Origin: Prevotella sp.
GTDB taxonomy: Bacteria > Bacteroidota > Bacteroidia > Bacteroidales > Bacteroidaceae
Direction of reading: 5' to 3'
NCBI GenBank assembly: GCA_017478025.1
Contig: JAFVGZ010000030.1
Span: forward strand, 1 to 64,000
DNA: 64,000 nucleotides
Shown: positions 20,201 to 27,573 of the stretch, piece after piece
Position numbering within the stretch: position 1 is the stretch's first letter
How the letters are laid out: every line of letters starts with the position of its first letter
Translations under genes and position numbers: made by a program
The notes under the pieces: generated by a model
The model's input: only the letters and a program-made list of their open reading frames with translations
What the model was told of the DNA's origin: nothing
The model's database searches: none

Positions 20201-22943
20201 TCGGGTTGTCCTTCTTCACAGTGAGACCGCCGAACTTCGGATATACTCCTTCGCCGTTTGGCGATAAAGGATCTCCCGTAGCAGGGTCTATATTGCTTTG
20301 CTTGGCAGAACCCAGGGTGTATCTATCAGAGGTGAAGAAACCGTCACCGCGACCACCTATCACGTTGATGTCTGAAGGGAGGAAGATGGTCGTCTGATCC
20401 ATTGTGTAGTCACCGGACTGGGCAGTGATGTTCACATCATCATCGTGTGTGAAGTAGTCGCGCCCAGAAGCACCCTTGTGATGCACAAACTTGAACTCGC
20501 TGTCTATCATGCTGAATATATACTGCACATTCAGCACTTGCGGCTCCTTGATCAGTTCGTCGCCACTAACCTCCTGTCCGCTGAGGTCTTTTGTAAGCAC
20601 GGCAATAACCTTATAGTTCTCCCAGAGCTTATCATTAACGGGAATGGTGAACTTCACATTCAGTTTACCATCCAGCGCAGGTTCTACAATGCCACAAGTA
20701 GCTGTATTCCAATACAGACTTCCGTTCTTAGGCTCCGTAGAGCTGGAAACACCTGTATGTATTTTATAGCCTATATCATCGTGAACAGGCAGCAGCTGCA
20801 GGTCGGAACGCACATAGCGCTCATCGCCGTGCTGTATATACCAGCGGATGTGCAGGCTCTTGCCGAGGTCTTCTGCTGTCGTGCCCAAATCAGTAAGTAT
20901 CTCGTCGAAGTAGGTGTCAAGGGGTATTTCCTTATCGGTTTCCGCAGAGTGGACGATGATTTCCTTAGTATGGGTGATAACAGAAGGTGACACTTTGCCC
21001 TCAAACGGGCTCTCGAAATTGTATATGTATTTAGCCTTCAGCGGTGACGGCTCTGCGGTGTAGCCATCATCAGCATATCCCAGCGCGCAGACCACCTGAT
21101 ATTCATCCAGGTCTATATCGCCGTCCGTCACCTCTACATTCATCTGAAGCATTTCTTCAGTAACCACAGCGCCGGCATTGCCCAGATGCAGCACCTTACC
21201 AAAGTTCGTACCGCTTACTATCTTGTCAGCATAACCGGCATCCACAGGACTAAGCACCACACCGGCAGGTGTCTCTACAAAATTGCCGCTCTTGTCGGCC
21301 AAGTACCAGCGAATGTACAGTTTTTCAACATTACTGTCATCATTCAGATGGTTACCAAACTGTGCGTTTACATCATCAAAGTGCTCACTGGTAGCGAGGT
21401 CGAGTGTTGCCGTTATCTTGCTGTTATGATCACGGTTGACAGTCATGCCTGTAGTCAGCTCGGCAGACTTGGCAGAATAACCATCATCAAAATGAAATAC
21501 ATAGCGTATTTTAATCTTGGATGCAGAAACATCTGAAACATCACAAACTACCGTATAATTCTTATAATCTTCAAAGGTCTTTGTGGTATAGTCAATTACA
21601 CGTAATGTTGGTTTTCCTATACGGTAAGTCTCCCAATTAGCAACCAAATCGGTTTGTCCAGTAGAAACTGATATCTCAATCGCATCTTGGTTATTTGGTG
21701 TATATGGTCCTGCCATATTTCCTGTAGTCCATAATGACCATTTATTACCATTATATGAGGAAGCATGGAAACTTTGTTTTGTTATTCCGTCATCTTGCAG
21801 AATATACCATTTTATATAATAAGAGGTATTAAGTTGTTCCAACGTCTTTCCCAAATCAGTTGGTATAGCATCTGACAAATCAAGTTCAGACTGAGAAAGA
21901 TTCCACGAAATATATTTATCTTTAATTATTATAGGGTATGTGAAGTCATACACATACTTCACATCCAAGTCGGCTGGTTCTTGTGTTACAGTTGTTCCCG
22001 AAGCTGCACGTGGATCATCATCGGAGAATACCGCAACAAGCTGATAGTCCTCGTAAGTTCCTTCATCAAGTGAGACCGTTATAGAAGACAAATCACTTTC
22101 TGTCAATACAGAACCAGTATAAAGGTAAGCGCCACGACTTGCCTTGTCCGTAGTCTGGCTGCCGGCAAATGTTATAGCAGTAGAACTGATACTCTGCGCC
22201 TCACCATTCTTCTCTAAATAGAAGCGGGCATACTGTACATCTGGCAGCTCAGACAAAATACCAGATAAATCTAATACCTTTGAGGTCGTAGCCTTTGGTA
22301 TTTCCACAGGTGTTACCGCTGGTTCTGCACCTGCATATGTACCTACAAAATCATCAGGCTCTATACCTGTTTCATTGAAGTGGAAAATGTATCTTAATCC
22401 TACTTCGGTAGGTGTCGTTTCTGCAGAAACTTCACATATAACCGTATAATCTTTATACGTTTCAAAGGTTCCACTTGAAGGAGCGTAAATCGTTGGTTTA
22501 CTCAGATTCCAATCTGTCCATGCAGATTCCAAATCACCAGTGCCCCAATAATTTGTATTGTTATCCAAGTACACATTTGTATTGCTATTTTCACCTGTAT
22601 AAGGCCAAAACTCCCAACCATGATACGAATAAAATGTCCAAACCCCGCTATTTTGAGAAGAACCGGCTTGCAATGTTTGCTTCGCTGAACTTTCATTCAA
22701 TACATACCAATCTATCCTATGAGCAGTCTTTAGCACTGAAAGAGATTTTCCTAATTGAGTATAAGCATCAGATACATTAAAAACGGCAGAAGTCTGATCC
22801 CATTTGATATATTTATGTATTTCCTTTGTTGCACCCCACGCACTTCCTATACTCATGACCATCATGAGCATGAGAAGGAGTAACCGTTGGGTGAAGGATC
22901 TGTATGCTGATTGTGTCATCACTTTCGTATCTTGTTGTTTCAT
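14238..22943 (-). CDS. Giant exported modular protein (2901 aa) of fimbrial locus A
   Basis: A long signal peptide (residues about 1-37, ending SAWG) leads into at least five related beta-rich modules. Each contains an I-[KR]-WY core (RIDWYVL, YIKWYIL, YIRWYLA, HIRWYIQ) and ends with a Y-[IV]-F/Y-x-F strand (LRYIFHF, VKYVYDF, IRYVFHF, AKYIYNF). Further C-terminal are two probable ligand-binding beta domains and a segment typical of large Prevotella surface proteins (VLVGNPFMVSIDMKKFF). It ends with a sorting-like tail, PNDVYILETNGEAGKKRI. It is last in a run DUF3575 to lipoproteins to giant protein, so a surface adhesin or fibre tip is inferred. No enzyme motif was seen. Residues about 2736-2761 look like an in-frame insertion of intergenic words. 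Confidence 0.85.
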   Translation of the reverse strand: MKQQDTKVMTQSAYRSFTQRLLLLMLMMVMSIGSAWGATKEIHKYIKWDQTSAVFNVSDAYTQLGKSLSVLKTAHRIDWYVLNESSAKQTLQAGSSQNSGVWTFYSYHGWEFWPYTGENSNTNVYLDNNTNYWGTGDLESAWTDWNLSKPTIYAPSSGTFETYKDYTVICEVSAETTPTEVGLRYIFHFNETGIEPDDFVGTYAGAEPAVTPVEIPKATTSKVLDLSGILSELPDVQYARFYLEKNGEAQSISSTAITFAGSQTTDKASRGAYLYTGSVLTESDLSSITVSLDEGTYEDYQLVAVFSDDDPRAASGTTVTQEPADLDVKYVYDFTYPIIIKDKYISWNLSQSELDLSDAIPTDLGKTLEQLNTSYYIKWYILQDDGITKQSFHASSYNGNKWSLWTTGNMAGPYTPNNQDAIEISVSTGQTDLVANWETYRIGKPTLRVIDYTTKTFEDYKNYTVVCDVSDVSASKIKIRYVFHFDDGYSAKSAELTTGMTVNRDHNSKITATLDLATSEHFDDVNAQFGNHLNDDSNVEKLYIRWYLADKSGNFVETPAGVVLSPVDAGYADKIVSGTNFGKVLHLGNAGAVVTEEMLQMNVEVTDGDIDLDEYQVVCALGYADDGYTAEPSPLKAKYIYNFESPFEGKVSPSVITHTKEIIVHSAETDKEIPLDTYFDEILTDLGTTAEDLGKSLHIRWYIQHGDERYVRSDLQLLPVHDDIGYKIHTGVSSSTEPKNGSLYWNTATCGIVEPALDGKLNVKFTIPVNDKLWENYKVIAVLTKDLSGQEVSGDELIKEPQVLNVQYIFSMIDSEFKFVHHKGASGRDYFTHDDDVNITAQSGDYTMDQTTIFLPSDINVIGGRGDGFFTSDRYTLGSAKQSNIDPATGDPLSPNGEGVYPKFGGLTVKKDNPIKTARFQISGVNSVVAYLTSTNKSKSRTCFATATPTDGSAVVAADGTSDHEGMTAVITLTLDPAKEYVVDFSDSRETGKENGGDMSLLGVRFVKDGTEPIVYVPTQLVQYSWDNDNSRVNVAERPDIRQGVHTVHYYMYIKPTEGAKMLRLPFQWYTGTGNKLEPMAYIRWYDWTADLSSKRLTKVGTLLKELTDVAGNRGFFMLNNSKSGLQPTHSTVGVTYNPAGLTMDGDIIACDVSKYYDGLYPGSEDDDRTGFEGLKYPHLVHEPTLSTRYLFHVFPSSVIVKDIKEGADRFEAALSDLTSDNFAERKRTMFNLYENNGRVVVSLNGSVGDFAVRAQLQTLDEYYVYNGTDEGVQCSQIRWTSYLEDENGLWEKTDNLTDNAERIHSFNLSNFNGTYNHLTGSLGSKDVTAAPGMRFHIIGYIGGGGYEAPAIHYELQFLDAPAILAENLASTNVKRTNEYLNLHYLQGGIVNFDNYFDDLSEPTTEEANMLYSPLEWDKAQYGFCYPKIDKYRIRTGYSGLTPIHGDYMLLKSMGREGVSKKGLGDESPAAGCKYVYWWYNEPATALYDYTHLNDNAKFGGYIYVDASDESRNIATLDFSASLCAGSQIYFTAAIADVTEGGKTSPQLMANVFAKNEFGDRTHVMSFLTCVLNTVNTGDGGSYTYNKWYQVYGYGNIPENIDITNFTDFTVEIDNYSKNTEGADFCVDNIVFYTSTGKIQVEQTGGMCEDVDLEATAYMDVENLENMVTLSESTPTTFYYKIFKIKGKSDTGVITFEPVDDTSVYDNGENAYGQIDVKKYVLKADGTLDDSTPEIQAINSNYEFIDGILYLKLLDDKVLNLPQGYEYFIAMPKNLQSPDLSKWADPNYACEVYSNFFKPRKIYVHFLSLDGDHDVASQTVQAACGEATAQIEYYIQANYPDDNEPSGFKSLPYGTDGSLADDGVLFDFFLGTKAQLNENYPGYDKPLLKALQDYRAYERTTPTENYSTALRDAYASVNAEGYNILKDAIDNNLLLLRASGKFEYELTEATTSLWAIPVNNDYTFDATVYSVCSYIPFTFILNSSSSGPELILGFDDVNYETAGTKRVLRVGLEQLNKMRTQGYILHVPVNMFKDKYGTTAGKVYFPSDSYLTISAVDKDLYPDDPATTDPTLPAVGTRFAKIVPVNGTDLRPWVDKDHMYLALDLSGSNCAINFHEGYQYEVGTIFYDAEDEGSLGTACIGDLFMVIKVVPEFVTWEAQNVDNDGKPTTSTTDYWSANWYNDGNWHRSTRAELYKDTKGPASAQNTATAGHPDGYENNEEISGLTTERPGFVPMKFTYVTLPTDNHAPSLINEPRVVGVGKGARRQGGGFLDLTRTTLLTDRSPNYNYEGMTEERHNSKPTENIYYDMLVRYGEFHTGDDPDEHYGEGCFGHRYQKDDGTWDDQGVQDLTAKVFDVEKFQGNICREIYFKPGAELLRPHRLQYEKAWVEKELDANKWYLVSVPMKNTYAGDMYVPTLMTDVASGNTVSGRQVTEAFQPITFNTTTYSRTRYPIYQRSWGMNNGTVHVKQNDIRANSYSANLNYSTVTTNIAEWGHTFNDVQVPYNTLTAFAIRAHKKDQADKTLIRLPKADLSYEYYDWTGTASTPAAGAGIKSVDKVSIYQLVSDYQDDTDTETSPLEFNISAMQQQGDYVLVGNPFMVSIDMKKFFDTNTDLSTEGYWTYEGGVAEAHAIPATAKTTVIKPMQAFFVKKGTATKLTFNKEMQIDGNFPTPPGWPPATPAKEAPALMLTAENEQGLSKASVVMDEGQNVETLFDSNLANVPMVYTVADGQALSINHSSPFPQNCTWYMVNSTYLPSSLPFGVVCNSQDDVEVTLTGVDNVEGGLYVVDAVNGMKTEVTEGSSVTVTPNEYGRYFLVRGFATGLNELEGLSNSIRVSVREGMVTVSAARNLGSVRAVNISGATVYQATDCGNSTQFQLPNDVYILETNGEAGKKRIKIYVR

Positions 22944-22959
22944 TGTTTTTCTTCAATTC

Positions 22960-23000
22960 ACGTCTCTCCCCCTTGGGGGAGTTGGAGGAGGCTTTAGCTC
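22960..23000. repeat. ccccttgggg palindrome between genes
   Basis: The short gap between the 595-aa lipoprotein gene and the giant gene contains cctcc/ccccttggggga, one copy of the GC-rich hairpin family also seen at 4970-5100 and 29621-29718. Confidence 0.5.
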
Positions 23001-24788
23001 TTAAAAGTGCGAGCGGCGTTGGGTGGAGAGTCCTTTGGCAGGGGCCGCATACAGCATCTGCTCCGCAGAGAGGGTCATATAGAAGCGGTAGAGCATCTGG
23101 CGGTATGCCGTAGTGCCGTTATACACTTGTATCTTCATCTCGTGATATATCTTCTTCTCTGTAGCAGAGCCCGGGTCGGCGATGTATCCGAAGATAAATG
23201 GACGGTAGGTTGCTGCATCAGGAGCCCACTGTGGACCTGTCGTGCCGTCATTAGCGTACCAATAAGGCTCGCCACCCACTTCGTCACCATCAGCCGTTGC
23301 AGTTTGGTTGCGATAGAAGCCCGTCGCAGTCACCTGCGAAGGCGTCATCCAGGAAGCGGCCCCATAAGCTGTTGCCGTGAACCACGACTTGCTGAAATCA
23401 TTGTCTATAAGCGTCCACTTATAGTCGCTGCCTGATGTCGGCGTTGTTGCAGAGAAAGCTACCGCAGCGCCGCCCTTGGTAACGGTAGGCAACAGGTGGA
23501 AATGTCCGTAGTCATGGAACTGGAAGTCATAGATATGGTTCACATTATCCACCTCCTTCACCGAGCAGGGATAGACACCTATAGGCGGGAAGTCGTATGG
23601 AATGATCTCAAACTTCATGTCATCGAGCACAACGGGAATCTTACGATAGTCATTGCGTGCTATGTAGTTCCACTCGTTAGCATCGTTGCTGATGAGGGCA
23701 TAGCGATATTCGCTGGTGCCGCTGTTGTCCATCTCCAGCGTCAGGTAGAACAGTCCCTCTGCATTCGCGGGCGTACCACTCTCATTGACATAGAAAGTGA
23801 CCGTCTCTGTAGCATTGACGGCGACATCCTTATTCACCGCAACCGTTACATTGTCCTGTGCCGCGGTGCCAAGGTTTGGCTGTATGTCCTTGTGCGTAGG
23901 CTCCATGGTGTCATGGTTGGTAAGCGCGGGCAGCAGTTTCAGGTTTCCGTTATCGTTCTGTGTCACATTGGATAATGTTGCCGACTTAATAGTCACCGCA
24001 GCGCCTGTCTCATTCTTTATCTGCAGTTCCATCTTTGCCATCATGCGCACCACGATGAGGTCAAACGTAGTACTGCTGGTTATCTCCTTCGTCTGCACAT
24101 TGCACATAGGAATACCCATAGCACCAAAACCGTTTTCTGCTGCAGTTGGGTCAAAGTTATTACCATCTACGCCCACCTTCACTTCTTCAGGAGTTACCAT
24201 AATCTTGGCATTGGCATCAAAGGCTATCTCATACACGGTGTCATCTTCCTTCGAAGCTATATCATCCTGATTAGACTTCGACGGATTGGCATCTTCCTCA
24301 TTACCTCCCTGCGTAGGATCTTCATTATTATCACCCTGTGTAGGACTGTCATTGCCGCGGGTCACGGTGGAGCCCGTTGCTCCCGTACCGCTGATGCCCA
24401 ACAGCTGCATCACTACCGACGGAGCCATATTGGCAAACGAATAGAAGGTGTAGGTGCCTGGTGTAAGATTGACATAATCATCCACCTCAGGTCTTGTATC
24501 TCCCGTAGGCTTGCAGGCATGGATAGCCTGGACATTGCCTGCAGCATCTGCCACTACCACTGTCCACAGATTCATCATCTCGTTGTCTGTAGCGTTCTCA
24601 GAGTCTTGCCAAGCGCGGGTTGAGCCGCCCTCCGACTTCCCCCCAGGATGGACAGACGTGATGCGAAGCCCTACTGTCACCATGCCGTCAGCATCACTCC
24701 AGTCTGCACCGCCCGTACCAACATCGTCAGACGAACATGCAGCCATCAGCACCGCCAATAGTATTAATATATAAAGTCTATGTACCAT
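23001..24788 (-). CDS. Fimbrillin-like surface lipoprotein
   Basis: This 595-residue lipoprotein has a short signal peptide with lipobox LMAAC (Cys18) followed by SSDD. A trypsin-like processing context (GGSTRAWQD) and the NLWTVVVADAAGNVQAI strand resemble Mfa/FimA-family proteins. A low-complexity acidic linker (about residues 150-185, repeats of PTQG and EED) separates two halves. It lies between the 484-aa fimbrillin and the giant gene in locus A, a position that suits an accessory pilus subunit. The start codon lies directly against a gtaccattta word array, so the normal upstream sequence has been replaced by repeats. Family assignment is by general resemblance, not a clear domain. Confidence 0.7.
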   Translation of the reverse strand: MVHRLYILILLAVLMAACSSDDVGTGGADWSDADGMVTVGLRITSVHPGGKSEGGSTRAWQDSENATDNEMMNLWTVVVADAAGNVQAIHACKPTGDTRPEVDDYVNLTPGTYTFYSFANMAPSVVMQLLGISGTGATGSTVTRGNDSPTQGDNNEDPTQGGNEEDANPSKSNQDDIASKEDDTVYEIAFDANAKIMVTPEEVKVGVDGNNFDPTAAENGFGAMGIPMCNVQTKEITSSTTFDLIVVRMMAKMELQIKNETGAAVTIKSATLSNVTQNDNGNLKLLPALTNHDTMEPTHKDIQPNLGTAAQDNVTVAVNKDVAVNATETVTFYVNESGTPANAEGLFYLTLEMDNSGTSEYRYALISNDANEWNYIARNDYRKIPVVLDDMKFEIIPYDFPPIGVYPCSVKEVDNVNHIYDFQFHDYGHFHLLPTVTKGGAAVAFSATTPTSGSDYKWTLIDNDFSKSWFTATAYGAASWMTPSQVTATGFYRNQTATADGDEVGGEPYWYANDGTTGPQWAPDAATYRPFIFGYIADPGSATEKKIYHEMKIQVYNGTTAYRQMLYRFYMTLSAEQMLYAAPAKGLSTQRRSHF

Positions 24789-24856
24789 TTACCATTTACA
24801 ATGTACAATTTACTATTTACAATGTACCATTTACAATTTACAATGTACAATTTCCT
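24782..24856. repeat. gtaccattta/gtacaattta word array at a start codon
   Basis: About seven ten-base words (taccatttac, aatgtacaat and variants) run from the start codon of the 595-aa lipoprotein to 24856. The same words occur at 46501-46530 and, in frame, in the 2901-aa gene near 14683-14712. Confidence 0.8.
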
Positions 24857-24890
24857 TCGTGTCAATTCGCGAAATTCGTGGTCGTTATTG

Positions 24891-26345
24891 TCACATATAG
24901 ATATAGCTATGCGTATATGGGTCCCACTTCTTTACCTTAATTAACAAAATCAGAGACTCTGGTGTGATGCCGCTGATGCTTACGCGATAGATGTTGTTGC
25001 GTACAATGCCTAAGTTCATTGCAGGTCCTGCGCCTATTGTCGCCGCTGTGGACAGCGTTGCGGGTGTCCATGCCTGATAGGCTGCTTCTGACTCTCCCTG
25101 ATGGCGTATGAAATGATAGTAGAGGTGACGCTCACCGCCTGTTGTCTCTCCGTTTTTATAGTAATAGCCTTCAAAGGCAAGCCCTGTGGCATAATAGTAG
25201 TATGGTGTGGTTGACGTAACAGTATTCTCCTTGGGGTAACAGATGATAATGTTATCTTGGCTGCTGACGGTTATCTTGGCTGACTGTTGATTTTCCATCG
25301 TAACATTATAGCCATCGGCGGTCATACTTGACAAGACACTTGTCAGCGTGCTTGACAGATTGGCTGGATGGGAAGCATCAGTCTTTGCGGGATAGGGGTC
25401 AAGGACATTGTTCGTGGTTGTCTCGTCATGCAGGTAAGGGTTTGTTGCGTCGTCGGTGCGCTTGATGAGATATTCGTTACCCGTATTGAGGTTGAACGGT
25501 GTTATACTGGTCAATACAAAATGGTCTGTAGTTGAACCCACTTGATAGACGTATCCACTGTGGTCGTATGCGGTGGAGTATTCAGCACCATTTGCCCAGT
25601 AGTCTATACGCGCCGCCATGCGTTCCACATGGATATTGTCAAAGATGAAGGTGCGCTTGTTTAGGGCTGGTTCGTATGTGGAATAAGTGAAGTCAATGAC
25701 ATTGTCCTCTTCCGATGTCATAACAAACTTAGTGGCATCTGTTGCTTTACCCGTGCCGGTATATACCGCCGCCTGTACCTGCTCGCGGACATCGGCAAGG
25801 GTGGATGAGGTAGTGATTGAACTGGTCAGGTCTGCATTTGCCACCACTATGACATGATATGTCTTTTCCATATCCAATGTCGTTGTGCTTAACTCTTGTT
25901 CGCCTGTAGTGTAGTATATCTCGCCTGGATAATGACTTCCGGTTTTGGGGGTGTAGGCATCATCGCGTGTCGTCGTATAGTAGGCAACGAAATCCATTGT
26001 CGTAGCAGCTGCCGACTCGGCTGTAGCATTGATACCCGCAGCATTTTGGTAGAAGATTACTGTCACGCCGTCAACCTCATTCTCGCGTGTGTCAATGCCG
26101 TTCTCGCGTCCATCACCCTCCTCACCGCCTGCTGGCGCATTGGCACGGGTTAATTGTTCGTTGCCTGCGCTGACTGACAGCGTGATATTAATATAATTGA
26201 CAGCATCCGCTCTGTTCTGCCACTCATCATCGCCAGACGTGCTGCACGAGGCCAAAGGCAGCAGCAGGAGCAATAGTAAGGGACAGCCCACCACCTTCCC
26301 CCAGGAGGGGAAAGATTGGAATAGAGATATGTGATGGGAGAACAT
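24891..26345 (-). CDS. Fimbrillin (FimA/Mfa-family lipoprotein)
   Basis: This 484-residue lipoprotein has an unusually long n-region before the hydrophobic core (VVGCPLLLLLLL) and lipobox LASC near residue 34; a later internal start is not available. The mature N terminus shows the fimbrillin pattern: beta strand, INITLSVSAGNEQLTRA with a processing-type arginine, and a VTVIFYQNAAG strand. The C terminus has NNIYRVSISGI followed by LLIKVKKWDPYTHSYIYM, as expected for the conserved final strands of FimA/Mfa-type proteins. It lies 20 bp after the Mfa2-like gene and so belongs to the same operon. It is probably a minor or accessory pilin. Confidence 0.8.
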   Translation of the reverse strand: MFSHHISLFQSFPSWGKVVGCPLLLLLLLPLASCSTSGDDEWQNRADAVNYINITLSVSAGNEQLTRANAPAGGEEGDGRENGIDTRENEVDGVTVIFYQNAAGINATAESAAATTMDFVAYYTTTRDDAYTPKTGSHYPGEIYYTTGEQELSTTTLDMEKTYHVIVVANADLTSSITTSSTLADVREQVQAAVYTGTGKATDATKFVMTSEEDNVIDFTYSTYEPALNKRTFIFDNIHVERMAARIDYWANGAEYSTAYDHSGYVYQVGSTTDHFVLTSITPFNLNTGNEYLIKRTDDATNPYLHDETTTNNVLDPYPAKTDASHPANLSSTLTSVLSSMTADGYNVTMENQQSAKITVSSQDNIIICYPKENTVTSTTPYYYYATGLAFEGYYYKNGETTGGERHLYYHFIRHQGESEAAYQAWTPATLSTAATIGAGPAMNLGIVRNNIYRVSISGITPESLILLIKVKKWDPYTHSYIYM

Positions 26346-26365
26346 GGATTGAGGGATGAAGGGGA

Positions 26366-27532
26366 TTAGTCGAGTGTTACGTTTTGGATACGGATAGCGT
26401 ATGGCAATAAATGGATATGCATACTGACATACTGCCAGCTGTCGCCCTTGAGGAAGAACTCTAAACGGTAGTCATATTCACGATCCAGATACTCCTGCGG
26501 CATGTAGCTCTGACCTTCAAAGTAGGTGCGGGCGTTGCACAGCAAGCTGGGCAGATTGATCATTACGACATCTTTGCCCGTTGACTTTTTGCGGACGCAC
26601 AGCACTGCGTTCTCTTTCATCGTGGTGCTGTACATCAGGCGGTTGAACATCAGATCGTAGTGGGCTGACTGTTGGTTTTGTATCTCGCCGTTGCCATCAT
26701 AGTTAGTTGTCCAACTGGCATAAGGGCGATATATCAGGGTTTTGCCGGGTGTCACGACTTGGTTGTCACAGTTCACTGTGGCATTACGGTCAAGGATAAA
26801 CACCTCATAGTCCTCATCATTCACATCGGCAAAACTGTTGTCGCCATTCAGTTCATATAGTGACAGGTTCAGGTGGTTGGTGTCGCGGATCAGGCTGACG
26901 GTGGCATAGGTAGGCTCGCCACTTACCAGACTGACACGTTCCACGCCATTGGTTCTTACCGAACCGTCGCTGTTCAGATGATAATTGGTTGCGGCAGGAC
27001 GGTCTGCTGCTGTTGCCTGCAGAGTGGCGAGCGTATGCCAGAGTGTGTCCAGGGGTGCTGTGGCAGGCACTTCATAGTAATCAGAGGCGGCAATCGGTTG
27101 GTGGTCGAGGGTGACGGAGAGCTTCTCGCGCTCATCGCCTGCCTTCATTTCCGGGTGGCGATACTTGGCACCAGCCTTACTCAACTGCTGATCCCAGTCG
27201 TTCTGCAGGGCAATTGCCGTCAGTCGGTACTGATGACCGGGAGCCAGTTCTTCCTCTGTGAAATGTATGTTGTACCCATACACCGAGAGCTGGCTGCCGC
27301 TGACCGTACGCTGGGCAACAAGACGATCCGACTCATCATACACATAGAGTGTCACCGAGCCTACATGATCCTTAAACATGTCTGCATGGTCGATGTTGTA
27401 ATCATAGACAAAATTGACATAGAGCCCCGTAGGACAGTCGCTCAGGTCATCGGTCACTAACTTGCAGCTGTTCAAAAACAATACGCTGACTATCAGCAAC
27501 AGACTATTGTATATGATGTGTCGGATTTTCAT
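26366..27532 (-). CDS. FimB/Mfa2-family fimbrial anchor lipoprotein
   Basis: This 388-residue lipoprotein (lipobox FLNSC, Cys23) carries the family signature after the lipidated cysteine: DDLSDCPTGLYVNFVYDYN. In Porphyromonas gingivalis, Mfa2 and FimB anchor the fibre to the outer membrane and limit its length. The two-domain beta sandwich continues with VGSVTLYVYDESDRLV and ends MHIHLLPYAIRIQNVTLD. It lies 41 bp downstream of the Mfa1-like gene, the same order as mfa1-mfa2. This is the firmest fimbrial assignment in locus A. Confidence 0.9.
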   Translation of the reverse strand: MKIRHIIYNSLLLIVSVLFLNSCKLVTDDLSDCPTGLYVNFVYDYNIDHADMFKDHVGSVTLYVYDESDRLVAQRTVSGSQLSVYGYNIHFTEEELAPGHQYRLTAIALQNDWDQQLSKAGAKYRHPEMKAGDEREKLSVTLDHQPIAASDYYEVPATAPLDTLWHTLATLQATAADRPAATNYHLNSDGSVRTNGVERVSLVSGEPTYATVSLIRDTNHLNLSLYELNGDNSFADVNDEDYEVFILDRNATVNCDNQVVTPGKTLIYRPYASWTTNYDGNGEIQNQQSAHYDLMFNRLMYSTTMKENAVLCVRKKSTGKDVVMINLPSLLCNARTYFEGQSYMPQEYLDREYDYRLEFFLKGDSWQYVSMHIHLLPYAIRIQNVTLD

Positions 27533-27573
27533 TGTCGTCTATAGAATCTTAAAACAATCTATCGTTATTTTGT

